In this document: positions 1 through 5,080 of the stretch, piece after piece
Position numbering within the stretch: position 1 is the stretch's first letter
Layout of the letters: each line of letters opens with the position of its first letter
Assembly (NCBI GenBank): GCA_021793895.1
Contig: JAJYRW010000030.1
Location: 1 to 7,924 of the forward strand
Direction: 5' to 3'
Source of the DNA: Actinomycetes bacterium
Lineage (GTDB): Bacteria; Actinomycetota; Actinomycetes; Actinomycetales; JAJYRW01
DNA: 7,924 nucleotides
Made by a program: the position numbers and the translations under genes
The notes under the pieces: model-generated
Told to the model about the DNA's origin: nothing
The model's input: only the letters and a program-made list of their open reading frames with translations
The model's database searches: none

Positions 1-1
1 T

Positions 2-868
2 CTCGCCGGGTCGGAGACTGAGCCCGCAGGCGACTCCGGCTTTGTAGTCGGGGCTTCCGGTGAAACCACGCCAGCGGACCACACTCAGCCAATGTACGGG
101 CCGCAGGGCCCGCAGGGGCCCGGGGACTATGGTCCGCAGCAGCCCGGCCACCAGGGTCCGCAGGGCCCGCAGCAGCCCGGCCACCAGGGTCCGCAGCCGT
201 CCCCTGCCCCGAAGCAGTTGCGCGCGGGTGTTGCTCTCGTTTCGGCCTTCGCGGGACTGGCTCTCATTACGGCCGCCATCATCGCGCTGGTACAAATGAA
301 TTCCGCTACTGCCGCGCAGTGGTGGATCACACCGATTGGGGGCGCGGTGATTGTGTTAGGAATTGGCGTTATTGTCGCCGGATTCTTAGGTCGAACTTCA
401 TCCGCGCTATCACCGCTGGCCGTAATCACTTTGGTCGTGACACTGGCCGCGAGTGTGGGGTGGATCGGCGCGGGGCCGGTCGTGGGGAATGTCTCGTGGC
501 ATCCGACATCGAATTCGACCTCGGGTCTTAATAAGTCCACCGGAGTCGGTTCGATTGAGGCTGATCTGCGTGATGTACCGCGGGATGTTGAATCCCAAGA
601 AGTTGATCTGCGCTTCGCCATTGGGGACGTCTCGGTCATTGTTCCAAACGACCGCCGCGTCGTCCTCACAACTGCACTGAGTATTGGGGATGTGTCGGTG
701 GTCGATAACCCCGATGGGGATCGCAGCGGCCTCTTCATTGGTGAGCACTCATACACCCTGGGTGAGCAATTCCCCGCAGATGAACAGCTTGAAGTATCAA
801 TTATTGGCCTGATTGGTGACATTTCGGTCACCGCGGCCGCCCCGAAAACTAGCGAGGTCACATCATGA
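2..868 (+). CDS. PspC/LiaF-like envelope-stress membrane protein, C-terminal part (5' end outside window)
   Basis: The frame is open from the first bases of the window, so the gene very probably starts upstream; the ATG at 92 is an internal alternative. About 288 residues are visible. First comes a hydrophilic Gly/Pro/Gln-rich linker (about residues 1-72), then three hydrophobic segments (about 74-98, 108-129, 136-158), then a soluble domain (about 180-288). That domain carries three copies of an IGDVSV/IGDISV motif (about 207, 228 and 271), typical of the LiaF-type C-terminal domain of actinobacterial PspC proteins. Such proteins are thought to sense or answer cell-envelope stress and are often encoded near a two-component system. 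The N-terminal PspC domain would lie outside the window and is inferred, not seen. The stop overlaps the next gene's start as ATGA, so the two are probably translationally coupled. Identity of the C-terminal domain is fairly secure; the precise role is inference. Confidence 0.75.
   Translation, partial: LAGSETEPAGDSGFVVGASGETTPADHTQPMYGPQGPQGPGDYGPQQPGHQGPQGPQQPGHQGPQPSPAPKQLRAGVALVSAFAGLALITAAIIALVQMNSATAAQWWITPIGGAVIVLGIGVIVAGFLGRTSSALSPLAVITLVVTLAASVGWIGAGPVVGNVSWHPTSNSTSGLNKSTGVGSIEADLRDVPRDVESQEVDLRFAIGDVSVIVPNDRRVVLTTALSIGDVSVVDNPDGDRSGLFIGEHSYTLGEQFPADEQLEVSIIGLIGDISVTAAAPKTSEVTS
134..196 (+). repeat. In-frame 33-bp direct repeat coding a Gly-Pro-Gln linker
   Basis: A 30-base segment at 134-163 recurs exactly at 167-196, a period of 33 bases or 11 codons. 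It encodes a repeated Gly-Pro-Gln-Gln-Pro-Gly-His-Gln type linker ahead of the first membrane helix. Identity at the DNA level points to recent slippage or duplication. The linker is probably flexible and cytoplasmic and may vary in length between strains. Confidence 0.85.
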
Positions 869-1116
869 GCGAGGAACAGGTAGAGCCACAGAGCCCAACA
901 GACGTGGCGGAGCCGGAAAAGAAGACGTCCACCCCGATCCGCATGGGCACCATCGTGTGGGGCCTAATCATTGTCGCGCTGGGCGTGATGCTGATTCTTT
1001 GGGATCGCGGCTTCAGCATAAACCCGCAGTTCGCGGCCATTGCCGTCCTCCTGGGTGCCGGTGTGCTGCTCATCGTGGGGTCGCTGATCACCGCGCTGCG
1101 GAAAAACGGAGACTAA
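865..1116 (+). CDS. Small two-helix membrane protein downstream of PspC/LiaF-like gene
   Basis: This 83-residue protein has a charged, hydrophilic N-terminus (about residues 1-27) and two hydrophobic helices (about 28-46 and 53-77) joined by a short loop containing WDRGF, ending in a basic KNGD tail. The ATG overlaps the upstream stop (ATGA), and a GAGG ribosome site sits 7 bases before it at 854-857, which supports this start. The spacing and the LiaI/LiaF-like two-helix layout suggest that it acts with the preceding PspC-type protein in the membrane. I know no specific biochemical function. Its TAA stop overlaps the stop of the opposing permease gene. Confidence 0.8.
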   Translation: MSEEQVEPQSPTDVAEPEKKTSTPIRMGTIVWGLIIVALGVMLILWDRGFSINPQFAAIAVLLGAGVLLIVGSLITALRKNGD

Positions 1117-1850
1117 GCCAGCACACCCGTCACGATGCCCGTCAGTGCGATGAGCACCAACACAATGCGTTCAAATGTCGCTCGGTTCAGGCGCGGTACT
1201 AGCGCCAGGCCGAGCGCATTTGCCGCGATGGCTCCGGGCAACCACCAGGCGCTGTAGGTCAGGGACTGGCCCCAGTCCACGGCCCCTTGCCACCACAGTC
1301 CGGCCAAAATCAGCGCCCCGGAAAGCAAAAAGTAGGCCGAAATATCGGCAACAAACCTAGTAGGGAGCTGGCGGAACCGCGCGGAAACAATCGCCACCGG
1401 TAGACCATTTAGCGACGTGGTGATGCCAAAGAATCCGCCCAGCACCCCAGTTAGCGGCCACGTAAAAAACCCGGGTGCGAGGCGCCGTCCAAAATCAGTC
1501 GGTCGCGTATTGCGCCACCACAAATAAGCCGCCGAAATGATAATCACAACTGCCGCAAAAAGCTTGAGCGCGCGCAGGGGCAGCCAGTCGAAAACCACCA
1601 ATCCCGCCACGACCCCGGCGATGGTTCCAATGCCGAGTGCGAGCACTTTGGGAAAATCGATCTCCGCGCGCAACTTCCACGTGGTGGGAATGCGGGTAAT
1701 GAAGATGATTACGAGGTTGACCACTACAACCTGCTCCAGCGGCAGGCCGAGAAGCAGTAAAAGCGGCAGGCTTACTAGTCCATTGCCGAAACCCGTAACG
1801 CCCGCGATAAATAGGGACGCCGCCATGATGAGCGCGCCAAGGATGAGCAC
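1113..1850 (-). CDS. TauE/SafE-family (sulfite exporter-type) permease
   Basis: The protein has 245 residues and is almost wholly hydrophobic, with roughly eight predicted helices. The N-terminal GFGNGLVSLPLLLLLGLPL stretch followed by a VVVVNLVI helix is characteristic of the TauE/SafE (DUF81) family. A second half-repeat begins near residue 128 with FFTWPLTGVLGGFFG. Family members export small organic or sulfur anions such as sulfite, sulfoacetate or taurine; the substrate here cannot be read from sequence. The length is normal. The GTG start at 1850 is uncertain: an AGGGAG ribosome-like site lies 17 bases upstream, too far to be ideal, and an in-frame ATG exists at 1826. The gene converges on the small membrane gene at 865-1116, sharing stop-codon bases, so no room exists for a separate terminator. 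Confidence 0.85.
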   Translation of the reverse strand: MLILGALIMAASLFIAGVTGFGNGLVSLPLLLLLGLPLEQVVVVNLVIIFITRIPTTWKLRAEIDFPKVLALGIGTIAGVVAGLVVFDWLPLRALKLFAAVVIIISAAYLWWRNTRPTDFGRRLAPGFFTWPLTGVLGGFFGITTSLNGLPVAIVSARFRQLPTRFVADISAYFLLSGALILAGLWWQGAVDWGQSLTYSAWWLPGAIAANALGLALVPRLNRATFERIVLVLIALTGIVTGVLA

Positions 1851-1915
1851 GAGCGGTGTGATGAAAACTCCCTGGGGCTGTGGGCTGGGCTATCGGGCTG
1901 GGGCGGTGATGCTGG

Positions 1916-1956
1916 ACGAATGTAGTGGATTTCTGCTACACGAATGTAGCGGATTT
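1916..1956. repeat. 17-bp direct repeat upstream of the TauE/SafE gene
   Basis: ACGAATGTAGYGGATTT occurs at 1916-1932 and 1940-1956 with one mismatch, 24 bases apart start to start. The region is non-coding, between the permease start and the terminator of the upstream gene. Read on the permease strand, each copy contains TACATT, a TANNNT-type -10 candidate. Confidence 0.8.
1935..1950 (-). promoter_or_regulatory. Candidate operator/promoter region of the permease gene
   Basis: GCTACA-CGAA-TGTAGC is a perfect 6-bp inverted repeat around a 4-base centre, nested inside the second direct-repeat copy. On the permease strand it overlaps a TACATT -10-like hexamer, so a dimeric repressor bound here would block initiation. 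It could also form a small RNA hairpin with a UUCG loop if transcribed. The regulator is unknown, and no regulator gene is visible next to the permease. Confidence 0.45.
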
Positions 1957-1997
1957 TGCGCCTTTCGTGCAGGGCGGAACCGGGATTGGTGGACATA

Positions 1998-2033
1998 GCG
2001 AAACCGGGAGCACCTGCAAAGAGGCACTCCCGG
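1998..2033 (-). terminator. Rho-independent terminator of the small 'LigA'-named membrane protein gene
   Basis: On the minus strand CCGGGAG and CTCCCGG form a 7-bp GC-rich stem (2027-2033 with 2004-2010). An internal CCT/AGG pairing lies within the loop, and TTTCGC follows the stem. It lies about 45 bases past the stop codon at 2077 and ahead of the permease promoter region. On the plus strand no T-tract follows, so it acts leftward. Confidence 0.7.
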
Positions 2034-2076
2034 CTGCGTGTGAATGATCAGCTTCAGCCGATCGTGGCTTTAAGAC

Positions 2077-2559
2077 TTATGAGGCTGCTGCGGCTTCTGC
2101 GGCTGCGGCAGTTCCGGGAGCTTCAACTACGGGGCGTCCGGCTAGTGCGCGTAATCCCCAACCGACCAGTATGAACAGCACGCCCAGACCAATGACGAAG
2201 GCTGCGATTCCGAAGGCGATGACCGACGTGAACAGCGAGGCCCGCAGGAACGAACCGTTCATCACTACGTCCCGAGTGGGATCGTCCTGATCCAGTTCGG
2301 CGTAGGTTTTGCCACCGGAGCTTTCCAGTGCGTGCTTGTTAATGATGTCCGCCTGAGAGTAAGCGGTCAGCGGACCCTTCACCTGCTTGCCGGGAAACAT
2401 TGAGGCGTCGCCTGGAATAGTGATGTTTTCGTCCGAGAGTTGGCTTTGGACCATTCCCCAGGTGACTCCACCACCCAAAATCATGACGGCGCCAGCGATG
2501 ATGGCAATTAGACCGATGATGCGCGGGGTCTTCGTGTTGCGAGAGGCTGCGTTAGACAT
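2077..2559 (-). CDS. Small actinobacterial membrane protein, often misannotated 'aromatic ring-opening dioxygenase LigA'
   Basis: The protein has 160 residues. A first helix (about residues 12-34) is followed by an extracytoplasmic segment of about 75 residues containing GPLTAYSQADIINKHAL and GGKTYAELDQDDP, then a second long helix (about 109-136) and an Ala/Glu-rich tail. This pattern is common in actinobacteria, where databases often call it LigA. Nothing in it resembles a dioxygenase active site, so that name should not be carried over; its function is unknown. The start is the ATG at 2559 because AAAGGAAA lies at 2567-2574 with an 8-base spacer. A longer frame up to 2610 would run through that ribosome site. 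A strong hairpin terminator follows, so the gene is probably monocistronic. Confidence 0.82.
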   Translation of the reverse strand: MSNAASRNTKTPRIIGLIAIIAGAVMILGGGVTWGMVQSQLSDENITIPGDASMFPGKQVKGPLTAYSQADIINKHALESSGGKTYAELDQDDPTRDVVMNGSFLRASLFTSVIAFGIAAFVIGLGVLFILVGWGLRALAGRPVVEAPGTAAAAEAAAAS

Positions 2560-2566
2560 GACGTAG

Positions 2567-2574
2567 TTTCCTTT
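2567..2574 (-). promoter_or_regulatory. Ribosome binding site deciding the start at 2559
   Basis: AAAGGAAA on the minus strand stands 8 bases before the ATG at 2559. It is the clearest ribosome site on the minus strand in this window and argues against the upstream in-frame start at 2610. Confidence 0.75.
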
Positions 2575-2581
2575 CGACGGT

Positions 2582-2610
2582 GTCATGTGGGCGGTGGCTG
2601 AACTTCTCAA
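2582..2610 (-). promoter_or_regulatory. Possible sigma70-type promoter for the 'LigA'-named membrane protein gene
   Basis: On the minus strand TTGAGA (2605-2610) is followed after 17 bases by CATGAC (2582-2587). The -35 element is good and the -10 weak. Initiation would fall near 2575, just ahead of the ribosome site. This is a pattern match only. Confidence 0.3.
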
Positions 2611-2746
2611 CCTCCGGTGCGTTCAGTTTTCTTGATCGCTTCCGGTAGAAACTTTGCCAGCATTTTCCGCCGGGCTTTGGGCCCTTAGTCCTCAAAATCA
2701 AAAAAGGGAAAAGTCCGGCGAAGTTCTTACTTAATTTTCCGCGTAA

Positions 2747-3958
2747 TTACGCAGTTTTACTGATCCTTTTTGCGCGAGCATATTCTTGATCAGTTTTCTG
2801 TAATACCGCCTGCCAGTCAAACGGTGGGAGGTGGGCGACGTTGTGGTCCTTGATTCGCGCTAGTAAATGCGGCTCGCTCGCTAATTGCGCGAGCGCTCCC
2901 GCGAAAGCCTCATCATCGTCGACGAGCAAACCGCTGACCCGATGGTCGACGAAATCCGCCACCCCGGACCCCGAACGCGCCACCACTGCCAGGCCCGCGC
3001 TGCGCGCCTCCAGGGCCGCGATGCCGAACGCTTCCAGTTGGGCAGGGGCAGCAAAAACGTCCGTGTGCCGATACAGGTCAGTTAGTTGGTCGCGGGTGAG
3101 CTGGCCCGCTTGTTTTACCCAGTGACCGGCCGAATTTCGCTCGATCCAGCGCTTCACGGCGCCATCTTGGCTGCCGGTGCCCACAATGAGAAGTTCCAAT
3201 TTCGTCCCCGCGGGCACCAGTTCCCGCGCCCGAGCAACGGCGCGCAGCAGCGGAATTGTGCGTTTTCGCACTTCCAGGCGCTGCGTGGCAACGATGCGCA
3301 CCCGATTGGGGTCGGGCGTTTGCCAGGGAGCGGCGATTATATTTTTCCCGGCCACATCCGTATCGGTTTTTTTGATTTCGGATGGCGCCCACTTTGCTAC
3401 GTCTACTCCGTTGGGCAGGATCTGGACTACTGGATCGCCGGTGCGCCGACTTTTTAGCATGCGCTCGACATGGCGTTTACCCGGCGAGCCCACGGCCGTC
3501 CAAGCCACTGGTGCTCGATGCCAACCACTCAGCCGCGCTTTTGCTTTGAAAGCGGCAGACCAACCGGTAAAAGTCGAGTGCCAGGTCACGACAATGGGCA
3601 ATTGCAGTTTGAGTGCCTGGCGGATGCCCGCAAAGGAAAACGGTGAGATCATTCCCGCGTGCGTGTGCACCACATCGGGTTGGATTTCTTGCAGTGCCTG
3701 GACAATTAGCGAATTTTGCCGGGGATGGACCGGGACATTTCCCGGCATTTTTCGGGCGAGGCGGCGCACTTCGACACCCGCATTTTTTTCAACTGCTCCC
3801 TCGCCCAACGGCGCTCCATTGGAGTCATACCCGAGCGTGGCGGTAAGAACGAATACCTCGTGGCCGGCGCCCGCTTGCATTTCAGCGAGGCTGCAGACCT
3901 GAGTTTCCAAGCCTCCAATGCGCGGCACGTACGCGTCAGAGACGTGAACTATTCGCAT
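2747..3958 (-). CDS. GT4-family glycosyltransferase (GT-B fold)
   Basis: With the ATG at 3958 the product has 403 residues and begins MRIVHVSDAYVPRIGG, the usual opening of GT4 enzymes; a longer frame to 4039 would add 27 atypical residues and run into the divergent gene. Visible motifs are the N-terminal glycine loop IGGLE (about 14-18), VHTHAGM (about 97-103), VTWHSTF (about 124-130), LPNGVD (about 181-186), a basic stretch EVRKR (about 229-233), and the donor-binding EAFGIAALE signature (E309 and E317). Enzymes of this family transfer a sugar from a nucleotide-sugar to an acceptor at the cytoplasmic face. Donor and acceptor are unknown. It does not look like MshA at its N-terminus. The divergent PIG-L deacetylase suggests a two-step 'attach, then deacetylate' pathway, as with MshA/MshB or BshA/BshB, but that is inference. 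No ribosome site is obvious before 3958, so a leaderless transcript is possible. Confidence 0.87.
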   Translation of the reverse strand: MRIVHVSDAYVPRIGGLETQVCSLAEMQAGAGHEVFVLTATLGYDSNGAPLGEGAVEKNAGVEVRRLARKMPGNVPVHPRQNSLIVQALQEIQPDVVHTHAGMISPFSFAGIRQALKLQLPIVVTWHSTFTGWSAAFKAKARLSGWHRAPVAWTAVGSPGKRHVERMLKSRRTGDPVVQILPNGVDVAKWAPSEIKKTDTDVAGKNIIAAPWQTPDPNRVRIVATQRLEVRKRTIPLLRAVARARELVPAGTKLELLIVGTGSQDGAVKRWIERNSAGHWVKQAGQLTRDQLTDLYRHTDVFAAPAQLEAFGIAALEARSAGLAVVARSGSGVADFVDHRVSGLLVDDDEAFAGALAQLASEPHLLARIKDHNVAHLPPFDWQAVLQKTDQEYARAKRISKTA

Positions 3959-3970
3959 TACGCTAGCGTA
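3959..3970. promoter_or_regulatory. 12-bp perfect palindrome between divergent genes; possible two-way -10 element
   Basis: TACGCTAGCGTA fills the whole gap between the glycosyltransferase ATG (3958, leftward) and the first possible ATG of the deacetylase (3970, rightward). On each strand TACGCT matches a TANNNT -10 element, placed 6 bases (left) or 5 bases (right) before the start codon, as expected for leaderless transcripts. It could equally be an operator for a dimeric regulator. No convincing -35 boxes were found at standard spacing. Confidence 0.4.
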
Positions 3971-4836
3971 TGCCACAACCATATTTTCAAACCCAAGTGA
4001 GCCGTTTAACTGTGCATACTCTCGTGTGTTTTCACGCACATCCCGATGATGAAGCGCTCCTGACTTCCGGCACGATGGCGCGCGCTGCTGCCGAAGGCCA
4101 CCGCGTAGTCCTCGTAGTTGCCACCAATGGCGAACTGGGCCAGGCGGGAAGCGAATTTGGCGACGCGCACACGCTCGCGCTGCATCGGCACCGTGAAGTG
4201 CTGCGCTCAGCCCGGGCGCTGGGCGTGGCGCGCGTGGAGTTCTTGGGATATTTGGACTCCGGCCATGAAAACGTGCCCGTTCTCGACCCGCCGCACGGCA
4301 CCCGATTCGTTAACGCCGATGTCGAGGAAGCCGCCGCCCGACTTGCTGAGATTTTGGTGGAAGAAAACGCCGATATTTTGACCACCTATGACGCGGCCGG
4401 CGGCTACGGTCACCCGGATCACGTGCAGGTCCACCGGGTGGGTTGGCGCGCCGCGATGGTCGCTGAAACACCGCGCGTGCTGGAGGCCACGGTGGATCGG
4501 AACGTTTTGCTCAAGGGCATCGATCTGGCCGCGCGGTTTTATAAGTTTCCGCCGGAGTTTCAGCGCGAGACCTTTGAGCGCGCATTTAGCGCCGCCGAAG
4601 ACATTACGCACTGTGTGAATGTGCGGCCGTACATAATTCAAAAGCGGGTGGCGTTCCGGGCGCATGCCTCGCAGGCATCTGCTGACTCAGGCGACCGGAC
4701 CCTGGGGATGTTTTTGAAACTACCGCGGTTTATTTTCAAGCAGGTTTTGGGCCAGGAGTGGTTCCGCGAAGTCGGGCGCACCCGCCAGCCCGATGAGCGC
4801 AACTTAGACGATATTTTCGCCTCGCTGCGGGGTTGA
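3970..4836 (+). CDS. PIG-L/MshB-type zinc-dependent deacetylase
   Basis: The product has up to 288 residues. It contains AHPDDE (about residues 23-28), the N-terminal zinc/catalytic motif of the PIG-L (LmbE) family, and GHPDHVQVH (about 147-155), which supplies a further zinc-ligand histidine. By comparison with MshB the ligands would be H24, D27 and H151, with D26 as general base. GYLDSG (about 93-98) resembles Mca/MshB. These enzymes remove an N-acetyl or amide group from N-acetylglucosaminyl substrates in the cytosol. MshB, Mca and an unrelated pathway enzyme remain possible; a general PIG-L call is the safe one. The start is uncertain: ATG 3970 gives a leader unlike the family, while GTG 3997 (9 bases after TATTTT at 3982-3987) or GTG 4012 gives the usual short leader. 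It is divergent from the GT4 gene. Confidence 0.85.
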   Translation: MPQPYFQTQVSRLTVHTLVCFHAHPDDEALLTSGTMARAAAEGHRVVLVVATNGELGQAGSEFGDAHTLALHRHREVLRSARALGVARVEFLGYLDSGHENVPVLDPPHGTRFVNADVEEAAARLAEILVEENADILTTYDAAGGYGHPDHVQVHRVGWRAAMVAETPRVLEATVDRNVLLKGIDLAARFYKFPPEFQRETFERAFSAAEDITHCVNVRPYIIQKRVAFRAHASQASADSGDRTLGMFLKLPRFIFKQVLGQEWFREVGRTRQPDERNLDDIFASLRG

Positions 4837-4862
4837 GGGGCTCGCCCTTTTAGCGCCGGGCA

Positions 4863-4983
4863 GCCTTTTACCCGCATAGTGCAACTCCTGCGACACAGTG
4901 GGCCCGAGTATCAGAAAATCGCATTACTGCGGTGCCTTTTACCCGCATAGCGCGTCAACGGCTCCACACCTGCCGATTACTGC
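4863..4983 (-). repeat. Two modular repeats: conserved ends, variable interior
   Basis: On the minus strand each module begins GCAGTAAT and ends CTATGCGGGTAAAAGGC. One spans 4983-4934 (about 50 bases), the other 4930-4863 (about 68 bases). The 17-base end motif is identical in both, at 4934-4950 and 4863-4879, but the interiors are unrelated. Only 3 bases separate the modules. This looks like an interspersed intergenic element rather than slippage. Confidence 0.65.
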
Positions 4984-4992
4984 ACGACTGTG

Positions 4993-5047
4993 AACGGGCG
5001 CGCAGCTTTCAAACGGGCGCGCAGCTTTCAACGGGCGCGCAGCTGGC
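4993..5047. repeat. Three tandem 18-19 bp GC-rich units
   Basis: AACGGGCGCGCAGCTTTC occurs at 4993-5010 and 5012-5029. A third copy at 5030-5047 ends in GGC instead of TTC. A partial fourth match to the GGGCGCGC core lies at 5064-5071. The array is in the 3' flank of the GMP synthase gene. Confidence 0.85.
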
Positions 5048-5080
5048 AACTACTCCGTGGTGCGGGCGCGCCTGAGGCGC

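Larger units (their letters stand above)
4837..5080. other. Repeat-rich intergenic region between convergent genes
   Basis: This 244-bp gap lies between the deacetylase and GMP synthase stop codons. No credible gene is present. It holds a weak hairpin just after the deacetylase (AGGG at 4836-4839, CCCT at 4845-4848, then a short T run), which could be a poor terminator. It also holds two copies of a 17-bp motif, three tandem 18-19 bp units, and a GCGCC-TGA-GGCGC inverted repeat (5068-5080) directly after the GMP synthase stop. That last hairpin lacks a T-tract on the GMP synthase strand, so it is a doubtful terminator. Confidence 0.7.

Noticed and set aside
127..861. 244-residue minus-strand open frame opposite the PspC/LiaF-like gene
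   Set aside because: Its translation has no family features and is rich in Ser/Thr/Arg/Pro as expected of an antisense shadow; the plus strand encodes clear membrane helices and repeated IGDVSV motifs.
1775..1996. 73-residue minus-strand frame across the permease upstream region
   Set aside because: It overlaps the permease start in another frame and gains its IRYIR/IHYIR pattern only from the direct repeats; no ribosome site supports it.
2077..2559. Naming the small membrane protein a LigA ring-opening dioxygenase
   Set aside because: The family often carries this name in databases, but the protein is two helices and an extracytoplasmic loop with no dioxygenase motif.
2660..2690. GGGC-TTTGG-GCCC hairpin as a terminator for the glycosyltransferase
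   Set aside because: The stem has only four pairs and is not followed by a T-tract on the minus strand.
3177..3902. 241-residue plus-strand open frame opposite the glycosyltransferase
   Set aside because: It is an antisense shadow of a gene with clear GT4 motifs and has no recognisable domain itself.
4863..5047. CRISPR array in the repeat-rich gap
   Set aside because: Repeats are too short, the tandem units have no spacers, the modular repeats number only two, and no cas genes are nearby.
5068..5080. GCGCC-TGA-GGCGC hairpin as the guaA terminator
   Set aside because: The stem is short and no T-tract follows on the minus strand, so it is mentioned only as a doubtful structure.
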